The position numbers were made by a program, and so were the translations under genes. DNA of 64,000 nt from Diploscapter coronatus (Eukaryota; Nematoda; Chromadorea; Rhabditida; Rhabditidae). The first letter of the stretch is position 1. Each line of letters opens with the position of its first letter. Under the pieces are notes generated by a model. It was not told the DNA's origin and did no database searches. It saw nothing but the letters and a program-made list of their open reading frames with translations. The stretch covers positions 35,789,249-35,853,248 of the forward strand of contig OZ038423.1 in NCBI GenBank assembly GCA_964036155.1, given 5' to 3'. Of the stretch, positions 24,501-36,878 are shown one piece after another.

Positions 24501-26766
24501 GGCTCGACCACCGTGTATGAGTGCATTTTTAATCACTACGATGGCTAAACGAGGGTTAGAATAAAATCTTCAATTTTCCTAGAAATAAATCACTTTGACC
24601 TCATACCCCCAGTCTAGCATATCAGAATCGGGTTGTTGATGCTGGAAATGAATAGAATTGATGTCTAGGATAAAGTAGGCCAACCCTGATGGTTCTATAA
24701 ATTGTTATGAGTCGATCGACCCACCATTTTCGTCTAATTTCGGTAAAAATTGTGGTTTTGAGACATTATGTGTCACAACCGCCACTAAACATGGATGAAT
24801 TGGTCTAAAAATCGCTGGAATAGATGTATCACATCCAGCTGGTCATTTTGGTAGGCGATTTAGAGTATTTATGATGTATGCTTATAATCCGGCATCTCAA
24901 AAACCTCTATTTCTGTCAGATCTCATGAACTTCCTATAGTTAACTAGGGGATCTTGCTGGAGACAAGTGGAAATTCAGTACCTAGGAAAACCATACATAA
25001 AATTGAAGGAAATTAAATGTAGAAGATAATTAGGCTAATTAGCATACCGATTTGACAGTTTTTGGGGTCATTCAATGTGGATGAATGCCATATTTTTGCA
25101 GTCATATGTCGGTTTGATCGAAAAAGTCGACATAGTGACCCAGAGTGATTTCAACACTACCAAAACAGATATGCTATTTGGAGATATGTTATCAGAAAGG
25201 AAAAATAGTTATTCCTTGATCAGTTACTGAGAGTTTTTGGGATAGTAGCCCTTCATGGAATGGTTGAATTGTGAAATTTTCGATTTTTTGAAAATCGACC
25301 CAATTCAAACCCCAGAGTCACTCCGAATGACTACGAAGAACCTAATCAGGATATGGAATTAGTAGATTTGCTAGTTCTTCTGAAAACTAGCCATTCCCTG
25401 ATCGGCAACTAGAAGTTTTGGGATTATTGCAATCACTTGTAGGGGTATAATAAAGATTTATCTCGATTTTGAGTGAATAAGTGAGCCCAGTGAGTCCAGA
25501 GATGGATGTAATGGCCTATAGACTTCAGAAATAGTAAGACATGGTAGAATAGTTCATTTTGGTAGGCGATTTAGGGTATCTATGATGTATTCCGGTAATC
25601 ATACATCTCAAAAACCTCTATTTCTGTCAGATCTCATGAATTTCTATAGTAATTCTAAGGGATCTTGTTGAAGACAAGTGAAAATTCAGTACCTATGAAA
25701 ACCATACACGAAATTGAAGGAAATTAAATGTAGAAGATAATTAGGCTAATTAGCATACCGATTTGACAGTTTTTACTGTTTTTAAAAAAGAAATAGCCTA
25801 TAATGATTTGCATTGAGTATTATAACGCGATTTCATCAATTAGGTAAAAGCAGCAACAAAATAATGAAAACTTATGAAAATATCAACGATAAAGTTAGTA
25901 TTATGACTTGTATGAGCAATTATATACTTTTGGTGCGCAACGCCCTACTCAAAATATGTTTGGTGCGCAACGCCCTACTCAGAATAATATTTGGTGCGCA
26001 ACGCCTCACTTGAAAAACTATGGTGCGCAATGCCCTAGACAAACTGAGGCATTGCGCACCAAAGATTTTTGGTGCGCAACGCTACGTACCCGAAATTTTC
26101 ACGGAAAAAACGTTTAAAAAATAATAAAGACTGGAAAGTTCAGCTAGTTCATTAATATATTATTTTTAAATTTATGCGCTTTTCTTATTTCCCAATGCAG
26201 TTCCATACCCAATAGGGGGTAAACTTTCCAACAAAACACTGAAATTTAAAAGACAATTTGTAAATATCAACCTCAGTCTTGAAACTGTAACTGTCGTACT
26301 GCTTCTTGATGTCTTTGTAGAGCTGTCGACCGGCAGGATCTTCCAGCGTCATGTCCACGTCGTATTGGCCGCCCGTCACCACCTACAAGTTGAAGATTTT
26401 AAGCAAATTTTGAAAAGTTTTGATTAGGTTTCAAGAAATTCACAAATAAAATATTTTAGAATTAAAATCAATTCGTTTCCTTTCCTCATTGTGCAAAATG
26501 ATTAATTCTCGAATTTGTATAGGAAATATTTTGAATTGGATTTTTGCGAATATTTTCTATGGAAAAAGTACCTGGAACTCAAGAACGACATCGACGCCAG
26601 CTTTAATGTCCTCATAGAAGCACTGGTGCTGGTTGTCTGAAAATAGTTTTTGTTATTTTTCGAGTTTTTGTTATTTTTAACCTGGCAATTCGAAGGTCAA
26701 CTCGATGGAAGCGACGAGGCCGACGTGCAGCAGGGCAATCAACAAATGAACACACGCAAATCCCAT
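21594..26766 (-). CDS. p24 / TMED family cargo-receptor protein (TMED3/7-like)
   Basis: Type I membrane protein of COPI/COPII vesicles. Seven exons (26682-26766, 26572-26636, 26272-26382, 22590-22667, 22443-22544, 22108-22257, 21594-21611) join to 202 residues. Signal peptide [24 protein letters not shown] domain with ELTFELP, the conserved pair of cysteines ([15 protein letters not shown]) and GGQYDVDM; coiled-coil stalk ending [22 protein letters not shown] segment [20 protein letters not shown]; cytosolic tail FLKKK, a dilysine-type COPI signal. The [11 protein letters not shown]...RAE signature fits the gamma (TMED3/7) branch. The donor of the penultimate exon could also be 15 codons earlier, but that would shorten the TM helix. 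The 3.6-kb intron between SFKTE and TPGTYK is almost wholly palindrome A. An acceptor TTTGCAG lies just upstream of the ATG. Confidence 0.92.
22675..26105. mobile_element. Palindrome A: giant (3.4 kb) inverted-repeat element filling a TMED intron
   Basis: Left arm (about 22675-23720) and right arm (about 25040-26105) are inverted copies, nearly identical by eye over long stretches (for example 23340-23700 against 25080-25440). The outer part of each arm carries several copies of a roughly 31-bp unit containing GGCGTTGCGCACCAAA. An inner block (about 23730-23960) repeats part of the left arm (TTCCCTTCAATTTCATG...) in direct orientation and has its own inverted partner at about 24840-25040. The centre (about 23960-24840) is single copy. 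No long ORF. The terminus reads GAAATTTTGGGGGGCG on the left, resembling the inverted right end GAAAATTTCGGG. A non-autonomous foldback-type transposon is the best reading. Confidence 0.8.
22688..22855. repeat. Tandem ~31-bp repeats, left end of palindrome A
   Basis: GCGTTGCGCACC recurs about six times, mostly at 30-31 bp spacing, separated by AAATATTATTCTGAGTAGG. The inverse array, with fewer and more diverged copies, is at about 25928-26092. TTGCGCA is itself near-palindromic, so each unit is a potential protein-binding site such as a transposase site (inference). Confidence 0.75.
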
Positions 26767-27366
26767 TCGAGTTCTGCAAACTACCAGCATCAAATATTTA
26801 TTGAGACTCGATAAATCATAAGGACTTTTCTAAACTACGGATATAATTTGTTATATTCGGGTAAAAATCTTGAAAATAAGAAAAAAAATTAAAAAATCAG
26901 GAAAATTCAATCGTTTTCGGCTCAACGAAGATTTGCCAAAGATGTTCTAATTTCATATTCTAGAACGACGTGAAAAATTTTCTGACTGTCACAAAAGTTC
27001 GAGAAGAAAAACAATCGAAAGTCACAGAAAAAAATCGGAAAATGAAAAGCAATGTGTCGATTTGGCAATGTTTGTGAATGAGGTACGCAATTGTTCGTCG
27101 TGTTTTCTTTTTCCTCCCGTACATTTACACTCATTTCATTCGTCACTTCCCTCTTTCCAGTTTCATTTCGAGTGAGGTTGTGCAATTCCTGCCGACCTAC
27201 TCATCAGATTCCTCGAATATAACGCTTCGAAATTCGGCATTTTCATTCCAAAATTGGACATTCTGCTCGGCTTATCCATTTTTATTCGTGAAGAATTTGC
27301 ATATTTTTGCCCCTGAAATTCAAAAATTTAGGTACTTTCTGAATTTGGGGCGTGCCGTTAAGAAGA
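26767..27366. promoter_or_regulatory. Divergent promoter region between TMED (-) and NARS (+)
   Basis: About 600 bp between divergent starts. Open reading frames cross it but nothing looks like a conserved exon. An AATTTAG acceptor at about 27330 precedes the NARS ATG by about 36 bp. Confidence 0.4.
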
Positions 27367-30300
27367 TGAAGCTGTACATCGATGCCGACGCTGGTTCGGA
27401 TGAGCACAACGATGGCTCAATCGACAAGCCGTTCGCCTCTCTCTTCCAGGTTCGGAGCTTGGTCATTTTAGCACAAATGAATTACCCTTTTTACTCTTTG
27501 TCCTATTTGTCTTTTGACAGTCATAAAAATTTGAAAATTCATCAGATTTTCGACGGGAAAAGGCTAGTAAATTTTAAAATAGTGAATTTTTTACGCTGAC
27601 AAAATACGAAAAGGGTGATTCCTGAAAAAGAAAGGCTTTAATTTCAGGCGATGATAGTGTCGAAGAACTCTGGCGAGTATCTCGTGCAAACTGCCGGAGA
27701 GAACGGAGTCAAGGACTGGCAGCCAGCCACCAAGTCGGCCATCAAGAAGAACATCAAACGGTACGGAATTTCATGATTTATTGTTCTTTTACATAATCGC
27801 AGCTAAAACTTGAGAGAAAATCTCCGAGTTATCAATTAGTAAACTGATTTCCTTTTTAGCTATATGACTTTACTATCATTCAGATGCTTTCCAAACTTTA
27901 TTTGAGTTTTTCCAGCAAAAAAGAACTTGTTAAGTTTTAAAGATTTTAAATTTCCAGCTACGAAGCCGAAGTGAAGAAATTAGAGAAGAGCGAGGCGAAG
28001 GCCAAGGAGGACGAGAAATCGGCTCACGCTGCTTTGGAGGAGGCTAAGAAGGTTCGATATGTTTTGTACTATTATCTTCAACTTCTGAGTATCACGATTC
28101 TGACCATCTTTAATTTAAACTTTCTTGAAACGTACTTTTCTACAATACTGCTATCAAGGAAAAGGCATATTTTTATCTCGCCTAATGTAAAGCAGTTTTG
28201 AAAAATGCTTTTCTAAAAAGTTGAAGCTTGTTGAAAATTTGCCTATTTAAAAAATGCATTTTTTCAGATCACGTTCACTCTGGATTCCTCACTTCCGGAG
28301 GCGAAGGAGATCAAGATTCGCGAGGGCGTGCAGCATCGTGACCAGCGAGTTCGAGTGAGTGGCTGGGTGCACAGAATGCGCAGACAGGGCAAGGCCTTGA
28401 TGTTCATCGTTCTCAGGGACGGGTCCGGCTTCCTCCAGTGCGTTCTCAGCGACAAATTGGTTAGTCAAATTATCGTATCTTTTAAAAGTAAATTTTACCT
28501 GATTTTATTTAATATTAGAGAAGTAACTAAATACAATGAGGTTTTTTCTTCCTTGTCATTGTAGCATTTTTTTTTTATAAGTCTTATTCGAATTGTTTCT
28601 AAAATATCACCCTTTTCAGTGCCAGTCCTACGAGGCCGTCACGCTGAACACTGAAAGTGCGATCGAGGTTTTCGGTACGCTGCAGAAGGTAATTTTATAG
28701 CTCTTCTTTTCAAATACGTTTCACGTTTTCTTGAAAACTTGCATGAAATTTTCAAGTCAATAATTATAACGTTTTCAAAGCATCAAAATAAATTTCAATT
28801 TTTACAAATAAGTAGAGGTATATTTTTTCAACTCATTATTGAAGAGGAAATGATTCTATCAGATTCACAAGTTCTGAATTCGGCAACCTGGATAATTCGT
28901 AGCTTCGTTGCCTACGAAATAGTATGGGAAAAGATTTCTTCCTATCTTGCTCTATACTCTTAACTATGGGCTACTACTAAACTACGAATTATTCAATTCT
29001 TGAAATTGAGGTGATGGAAGGCCAGCAGGCTCCGGATGGACATGAATTGTTGGTGGACTACTGGAGACTGATTGGAACGGCTCCGCCAGGCGGAATCGAC
29101 AACGTTCTCAACGAGGAGGCCGGCGTCGAGGTCATGTTCGATAACAGGTACTCGAGAAACCAACAGACGTGACGAGAAAATAACAACTAGTGTTATTTTT
29201 GGCTTCTTGTATTTTTACTCCTAAGGTACCCTCATCCTCTTGTAGTTTTTATTCCCTTTTCAAGAAAAAGTGAGGTAAAATATACAAGAGGCCTTATTTT
29301 TACTCTAAATTTGATCAAAAACCACAATTCTTTTTTAACATTTTTGATCTATTAAGAAGGAAAACGCCTGATAGTCTTCAATTTTTTTTTTATCTCATTG
29401 CAATTTCTAGAATTGATGAAACCTAAAAACTTGAGTAATTTTTAGGCATCTGGTGATTCGCGGCGAGAACGCATCGAGGGTTCTGCGAATTCGCGCGGCG
29501 GTGACTCGCTCCATGCGCGATCATTTCTTTTACTCGGGATACACTGAAGTCACTCCGCCCACTCTTGTTCAGACTCAGGTATAGATTGTTTTAAAAAGGT
29601 TTTTGACACTTTTGCATTTGGGCCGGATTCATTGGTTAGGGAGTAAAAAGATTTAATGGCAGATACAGGATAACAAAATTTTGCAACTCATAAGAATATT
29701 CGAAATTCTTATTTATTTTAGAATATTTTTCTTCTTCTTTTATACAAGTTTTGTAGGTGGAGGGCGGTTCGACCCTGTTCAAACTGGACTATTTCGGGGA
29801 GCCAGCCTACCTGACCCAGTCCTCTCAGCTCTATCTCGAGACCTGCGTCGCTAGCTTGGGAGACGTCTACTGCACTATTCAGTCTTATCGGTATTTTTTT
29901 CAAATAATTTTCAAACACGAGTTATACTCAGACCTAGAGAGCATTTCCGTCAGACTAAAAGAAATTAGGGAGTAGGTCGCGAGGGGTTTCTGACGATCGT
30001 CCTCCCTTGGTCTGGTTATACTTTACTTCATTGAACCGTTTCAATGTTGTTCTCATAGCGACGTTTTATTCAAGTTAAGAGTAAATGTCAAGAAAAATCA
30101 AAGTCTTAGCAAAGGGGTGTTTCCAGGGGTCCGTCGATTTGGCTGATTTTCACATATATCGTTCAGTTTTTTACGCTGATTTTCGTAGTGCTATTCGTTT
30201 TTCATAAAAATGATCGTATGCAGGATTACGGTAGTTTGAAGTTTTGACAGATCCGACCTCGGGAAAAAATTCATAACTTTCTTATTTCTGAGCCGAATCG

Positions 30301-33300
30301 AACGGGGTTTTCAGCATTGAATAGTCCACGAAAAACTCTACAAATAATTTAACTACGACCACCTGCTACGGTCAACAATTTCCTGCCAAAAAATTAATTT
30401 CCGAAAATGCGACCCTGGCCGACTGCAGTTTTTCGATTTTTTACCCAAATTAGAGTTTCGTCCCCAAGCTGGAAATTGGCTTATTTTGTAGAGAATTAAA
30501 TTCTGCATTTGAATATGTACAAATTTTCAAAAAAGAGGGTAGTCGAAACCACGAAAAATGCGTCCGAACGTGTAAAACCAGGGTGATTATTGCATAGCAT
30601 TAGCTTTGACCCCCCACAACTTTCTTATTTCTGAACCAAGTTGAATGATTATTTTTTTATTTTGTAGATCTTATCGAGGAGAATATGGCAAAAATAAAAA
30701 TAACATTTTTAGAAATTAATTTTGGCGGGAAAAAATTACTCGAAGTTACCCTATATACACGTACTGTGTTTACGCCTAAATTACGTTGGGAAAAATTCGT
30801 CCTTCTAGTATGTTGTGTAGATGGACATGGTGAACAACTTTTGTTCCAAGACTGACCTCGGATTCACATTCGTATGAGCTCCAGAATTTTTTGAAGTGTG
30901 ATGGCTAATTATTGCAAAGTGCCGTTTTGACAGTAAATTTCAAAAATTCATATCTCCCTGTGTGTGCACTTCCTAGAATAAGTTCTGGAACAAAAGTTGA
31001 TCAGCTTGAAGAGCTCTACAAGATTCTATGAGAAATTCCGAAATTAACTCACATAAAATCTGTAAACACAGTACGGGTATATAGGGTAACTTCGGATAAC
31101 TTTTTCCGCCAAAATTAATTTCTAAAAATTTTCTTTTTATTTTCACATTATTCTCCCCGACAAGATCTACAGAATAAAAAAGAATCATTCAATTTGGCTG
31201 GAAAATAAGAAAGTTATGATGAGTCAAAGTTAACACTACGAAATAATCATCCTGATTTTACGCATTCGGACGCATTTTTCGTAGTTTCGACGACCCTTTT
31301 TTTCAAAATTTTTTACATATTCAGATGGAGAATTTAATTTTCTACAAAATAAGCCAATTTCCAGCTTGGGGACGAAACTCTAATTTGGGGAAAAAATCGA
31401 AAAACTGCGACAAGTCAGGATCACATTTTTGAACTTTTTTTAGAGTTTTCAAATTTTCCCACCAAATTATCGATTTTCAAAAATTGTGATAGTTAGATAA
31501 AATGAAGTATTTTTCATGGGCTATCTAATGCAAAAAACTCTATTCGATTTACTTCATAAATAAGAAAGTTACGGGGGGCCAAAGTTTGACATTCTATATA
31601 GGAATTTACTGGTTTTACGTATTTTTCGTGGTTTCGACTACCCTTTTTTTTGAAGATTTTTATATATTCAAATGCAGAATTTAATTCTCTACAAAATAAG
31701 TTCTTTTCCAGCTTGGGGACGAAACTCTAATTTGGGGAAAAAATCGAAAAACTGCAGTCGGCCAGGGTCGCATTTTCGGAAATTAATTTTTTGGCAGGAA
31801 ATTGTTGACCGTAGCAGATGGTCGTAGTTACATTATTTGTAGAGTTTTTCGTGGGCTATCCAATGCTGAAAACCCCGTTCGATTTGGTTCAGAGATAAGA
31901 AAGTTATGAATTTTTTCCCGAGGTCAGATCTGTCAAAATTTCCAACTACCGTAATCCTGCATACGATGATTTTTATGAAAAACAAACCACACCATAAGAA
32001 TCAGCGTGAAAAACTGAACAATATATGTGAAAATCAGCCAAATCGACGGACCCCCGGAAACACCGACTTTGGTCCTTACTGACATTCACTCTTAATCTTA
32101 TTGTTAGCCAACTACTTTGAGATATAGAACCTTCACGGGACAAGCTTGTGTTTATGTACATTTTTAAAAATTGGTCATTTGAACATTTTTAGCATACTAA
32201 AAATTGATGCTTCCAAAGACCTTAGCATTTCACAATTACAATCTCACCTTTCATTTTGACAAATCTTATCGAAAACAAGGAAAGAATGCAAAATATAGTA
32301 ACTAACGAGGAAATTCTTATAAGAAAGAAAATGATACTTTTTGAGCGCTGAGAAGTCGAGGACCCGTCGCCATTTGGCCGAATACCAGCACGTCGAGGCC
32401 GAATGCGCGTTCATCAATTTCGACCAGCTCATGGACAAAATCGGTATAAATACATAAATCTTGAAATTTCTCATTATTTGACTGGCTGAAGGAGGTTTGT
32501 ACCGAAAACGACTAGAAAATCCTCGATTTTGTTTTTATATAAATCACTTTGTTATAAATTATTTTAAAATAACGTTTTTATTAGTGATTTTCAGAGACCT
32601 TGGTCTGCGACACCGTCGACAGAATCATGGCCGACCCGGTGTCGGCCGCTCTCCTCAAGCACGTCAATCCGGTAAGAAAATATTCTTATTTCTAAACTCC
32701 CTTATTATCATCCTCCTTGGTAATGTCTATTTTATCAACACTTTTCGAAACATTCAAAAAAGTTTAAATTTTGGATTTATTCATTCATAAATAACGTGTT
32801 GTTCTATCCTCCAATAGATGAAAAAATCTAATTTTATGAATTTCTTCAAGAAATTGAATTTTTTGATTTTAGAGTTTTACACCTCCGAAGCGTCCGTTCC
32901 GTCGAATGGAGTACAGGGAGGCGATCGAATGGCTGCAGGCCAACGACGTTCGCAACGAGAAAGGCGAGAAGTTCGAATATGGCGAGGTCAGAGTTTTAGA
33001 ATGTTACTTTTCGAATTTTATTAATTTTTGTTGCGCCATTTCAAAGCAATCGCTTTGAATTTCTTCTGTCAAAATTTTAGTATATATTGAAACATATATC
33101 AAATAGAAAAATTTATTTTAAAAAATCTTTTTCTATTTCAATATGTGATAGAATAGCACTCCATGATTTTAAAATTCTGTATATCTTTGAAGTCTACAAA
33201 TTTTAGAATTATATTTCTTTATCATCTTTTCTTTCAAAGCTCAAAATGATTGATGTAAATATCTTCATGATAAAAGCATTCCCAAACAATTTTCTGAAAT

Positions 33301-34193
33301 TTACAATTTTTTCAGGATATCGCCGAGGCAGCCGAGCGGAAGATGACGGACACAATCAACGAGCCGATTCTGCTGAACAAGTTCCCGGCCGGAATCAAGG
33401 CCTTCTACATGCAGAGATGTACTGACGACAGATCTCTCACTGAGAGCGTCGACTTGCTCATGCCTGGTATGCCAATTTTCAGAAATTAGAAAAAATTGAT
33501 GATTTTCATCTTCTTTAGAGATTCTTAGAAAGTTGGAGATTATTTTATCGTTGAAAGTGTTCTTAAATACGTTCATCAAATGCACTAGATATGAAAGCAG
33601 AAATTCTACAATTAGTAAAGTGTCTAGGATACACTTGCATACAATTAAAAATGATTTCATTCCTCGAGTTTAATAATCTCATTCAGGTGTGGGCGAAATC
33701 GTGGGCGGTTCGATGCGTATCTGGAAGGAGAGCGAGTTGGAGACCGCATTCTGTGATGCTGGACTCGACCCGAAGAGCTACTTCTGGTATGGGGTTTTTG
33801 AAACTTCTTACGCTTTGTTAGAATAGGTTTCAAGATACTTTGTAAATGCTATGATTAGCTCGACTTTGATACTTCGTTGATGGAAATTCTAATCAATTCG
33901 CCAATTTTTTAGGATAAAATTAAATGAAAATATGTATGTTTCATCGATGTTAGAAAAAAACAATAAGAATAAAGCGACAGTAATCTTTTGAGCTCATGTA
34001 TATTTGATAATTGAAAACTTATAGGAATTTCATCTTTTATTTTTTCAGGTATGTGGATCAGCGCAAATACGGCACATGTCCCCACGGTGGATACGGCTTG
34101 GGCCTGGAGCGGTTCGTGTGCTGGCTGACGGGCACGCACCACATCAGGGATGTCTGTCTCTACCCGAGGTTCATCGGCAGATGCGCCCCATAG
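27367..34193 (+). CDS. nars-1: Cytosolic asparaginyl-tRNA synthetase (class IIb)
   Basis: Charges tRNA-Asn with asparagine. Starts [20 protein letters not shown], with the eukaryote-specific N-terminal extension, then a Lys/Glu-rich helical linker ([20 protein letters not shown]). The OB-fold anticodon-binding domain follows ([33 protein letters not shown]). The class II core: motif 1 region ([20 protein letters not shown]), TQSSQLYLE, motif 2 [20 protein letters not shown], and motif 3 [15 protein letters not shown]; it ends [10 protein letters not shown]. About 12 exons, all in frame. The 2.45-kb intron 29891-32342 splits the motif 2 arginine codon (CG|C) and contains palindrome B and a hAT MITE; other introns are mostly short. 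Codon use is GC-rich compared with the F-box and receptor genes nearby. Confidence 0.95.
29929..30014. mobile_element. hAT-type MITE (86 bp) in NARS intron
   Basis: Termini CAGACCTAGAGAG and CTCCCTTGGTCTG are imperfect inverted repeats. They are flanked by the perfect 8-bp direct repeat GTTATACT on both sides. An 8-bp duplication with CAG...CTG ends is the hAT signature. The interior aligns throughout with the copy at 42563-42651 read in reverse. Confidence 0.85.
30075..32095. mobile_element. Palindrome B: 2.0-kb inverted-repeat element filling a NARS intron
   Basis: Left end TTAAGAGTAAATGTCA and right end TGACATTCACTCTTAA are inverted copies. The complementarity continues inward: GGTCCGTCGATTTGGCTGAT against ATCAGCCAAATCGACGGACC; the CCCAAGCTGGAAATTGGC block; TTAATTTTGGCGG against CCGCCAAAATTAA. 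The centre lies at about 30900. The right half contains an extra repeat of the AAGCTGGGGACGAAACTC block (about 31370 and 31715), so it is longer and internally duplicated. Arms are visibly more diverged than those of palindrome A. No coding capacity. TTAA at both ends may be a target duplication, as for piggyBac-type elements. Confidence 0.75.
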
Positions 34194-35349
34194 ACAACCA
34201 AGGCAGAAAGACCAGAATACGGTAATCGGCTAGAGTCTACACTTCGAGGAACCAACATTTGAATAGGGAGCATTTCTATGCTAATTTGAATGAGTTTAGA
34301 ATATTCTCAATTTCATACCTTTGGTTTTCAAGAAAATAGACTCAACCCGGTGGTAATCAGTCAGGCATTCTTGATAAGTACTTTCCTTACCATAATCTTT
34401 TTTTCTAAAATGTGATTGAGAAAGTGTGTGCAAATTTTTTTTCTATCATTTGGAGGCTTGGAAGGTTTATGAAAAAGATTAGAAATTTTCAAGGTTCCAA
34501 ATGAAACAGCTAATATTTCACTGGAAACAATTTAATTTTGTTATTTGGCTCAAGTTCTCTGAAAATTGAGTAATTGAGTAGAAATAACTATCAGTTATGA
34601 TTCATAAGCTTATGAAACTCCAAAAATGATTGTTTAGAGAAATTTTCCAATTTTATCGATTCCAAGAGTTGTTTTTTTTCTAAAATTTGTTTTAAATCTT
34701 TTAATCGGTGTTATTTCCAGCTTTTTATCCACATTCTCGTTGCTTTTTCTGGTTTGTTGTTTGGGAAAAGACGAATTGTTGGCTGATAAATTATGAAGAA
34801 TAAAGGTTTTATTGATTTTTAGGAACAACAATAATTTATGGTTGATTTTCATCTCCGAAAGTATCAAATCAGGAAAAATTACAGCAGTCAATATTTCCTT
34901 TCCTGATTCGATAAAGTGATACCTTCAACGAAGTGAAATAAAATTCGAAAAAATCGCTCTCGCGAATAAAGCCAATCGAGTTTCAATAGTTTTCCGAAAA
35001 AATACCAAAGCTCATAAAAATGCGCACATTTAGCTAGATTAAAAATAGAAGATTTTAACGCTCATAAGTGGCAGGGAAATTCAGAAATTTTCAGCGCCGA
35101 GTAAGGCATAATTTAGGTAGGAATGAAACTGTTCAGGGATAAGTTATCGTATTGAACTAGAACATTCATATCTTAGCAGAAGAATTTTACAGATTTCCTA
35201 TAAGTACGGATAAAAACGATCATTCCGGATATGATAAGGCAAATGGAAAATCTTCTAGAATACGGTAAAAATAAATAAAAATAGACAAATTACCGTATTC
35301 CAGATTCAGACCATAGAAATAACACGACCATTTTCGCTGTTTTCCTTGT
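34194..35349. other. Convergent intergenic region (NARS / ARPC5)
   Basis: 3' flanks of both genes; AT-rich, with short inverted motifs such as AATACGGTAA...TTACCGTATT near 35260-35305. No gene seen. Confidence 0.4.
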
Positions 35350-36878
35350 TCAGAGTCGTCTCCTGTCCGACATCACTCGAATGATCGAACCCAGTCCGAA
35401 GCGGGCTACCAACTGAAAAATAACGAAATTTCTCTAGGTTTCAAAATGTTGTAAACGAGATAAAGAAATTCATTTAGTAATTCTTTTAAAACGGCTATTT
35501 GAAAACACGAAGCCACGAGACATAGGCGAAATAATATAAGATTAAGGCAGAATATGGGGCATGGATAGGTTTTCTTATTCCACACCATTTCTTTCAAATT
35601 TCATTCTCTCATCTATCTCTAACTATAGCACTCCGTCATTTAGCAACCACCATCAGCATGTCTCAGAAAGACTTCTCAAAACTTGACTCGCAGAAATAAT
35701 TAGCGCCTTTTCGAGAGAAAAATAAGACGTGCTCTTTTTCTCTCTCAATATAACACTTTTCTACAGGTCGAATTTTGAGAAGTCTGCTCAGAAAATAATA
35801 AATGACGAAAAGTCTACCTGCGCATGCCAGTTGAGGAGCAGCTGACAGAGCGCGTTCTCCGGGCTGATTTCCATCGCCTTGTAGACGTATTTCATCAGAG
35901 TGTCGCCTTCCTCATCCGTCAATTTCTGAAAAATATTTTATTTTATAAAACAATAAATGATAATTCCACCTTGACAGTAGCCTCGATATCGGATGCCTTG
36001 TACGAGCCGAGAACCTTGGCGACAAGCTGAGTCGCTTTGTCTTTCACGGCCTGAATTATATATACATAATATAGTAGTTGAGTAAATTATAAATTTACCC
36101 ATCTTAAAAATATCCGAATACTTTTCTTATAAAATTATCAAAATGAAAAGGTGATTCGAAGAAAATCAATCAAAATTCAGAGTGAAGCTTCTTCTCTTTC
36201 TAGTCTGCTTAAAGTTTTTTTTTTGTTTAAATCACCTGATTTTTGGTATTGAGTGGGGGATTCTGGAGGGCGGCTCGCAGTGCATCTTCGAGTCGATTAG
36301 TCGACATCAGCGAGGAGACGGTGCGCTCATCCGGACCCAGGCCGGGAGTGTCCACTCCTGAAAAATGATTTAATTCAGCACAAATTTCAAAATATTATTA
36401 TCCTGGGTTTAGGAACTTTCCTGATCAGACGTTGGGGCGTTTTCCACCGCAAATATCCACCCTTATGCGATGAATTGTTCTATTCAGTTTTGCATTACTA
36501 GCATTAGCAATGGGACGAGAGATAATGACTGAATTTTTGTGGTGGAAAACGTTCCAAGTCTGTTCATGCTGATGAAAATATTCGACCGATTCAAAAATCA
36601 AATGCTATCGAAACTTTGAAGAGAACATTTGGATTTATAGTGACCACGAGATGTGAAAAATAAGGGCAATTTAGGAAAAGCGAATAAGCTTTTCCGCCTA
36701 TACACGTTAGCCTTATGTCATGGCATTTCCATGCTGAAATGTAGCGAAAATCCAAATTATCCCTCGAAAAAAGGTATTTAAAATTTCCCCGACCTTCATC
36801 GTTCTCGTTGTAATTCTCCGGATCGTACGCATCGACGTCCAGTTTTCGATAGCCCGTGTTCTGCATGTTCTTCGCCAT
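35350..36878 (-). CDS. arx-7: ARPC5, Arp2/3 complex 16-kDa subunit
   Basis: Subunit of the Arp2/3 actin-nucleating complex. Five exons (36794-36878, 36236-36357, 35970-36050, 35818-35925, 35350-35412) give 152 residues, matching the family (about 151). It begins MAKNMQNTGYRKLDVDAYDP, with the conserved RKxDVDxYD motif, then GPDERTVSSLMSTNRLEDAL, LQNPPLNTKNQ, VKDKATQLVAKVLGSYKASD, DTLMKYVYKAMEI, LLLNWHAQ, and ends LGSIIRVMSDRRRL. These parallel human ARPC5 positions (NPPINTKSQAVKDRA; LMKYIYKGFE; GSIVRVLTARK), recalled from memory. An acceptor-like CTGTAG directly precedes the AAATGG start. Confidence 0.95.

Noticed and set aside
23000..25050. CRISPR-like repeated blocks
   Set aside because: The repeats are inverted, of variable length, and in a eukaryotic intron; they belong to a foldback element.
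27078..27366. In-frame extension upstream of the NARS start
   Set aside because: An acceptor at about 27330 and the homology start at [10 protein letters not shown] make this 5' sequence; the extension is hydrophobic and unlike NARS.
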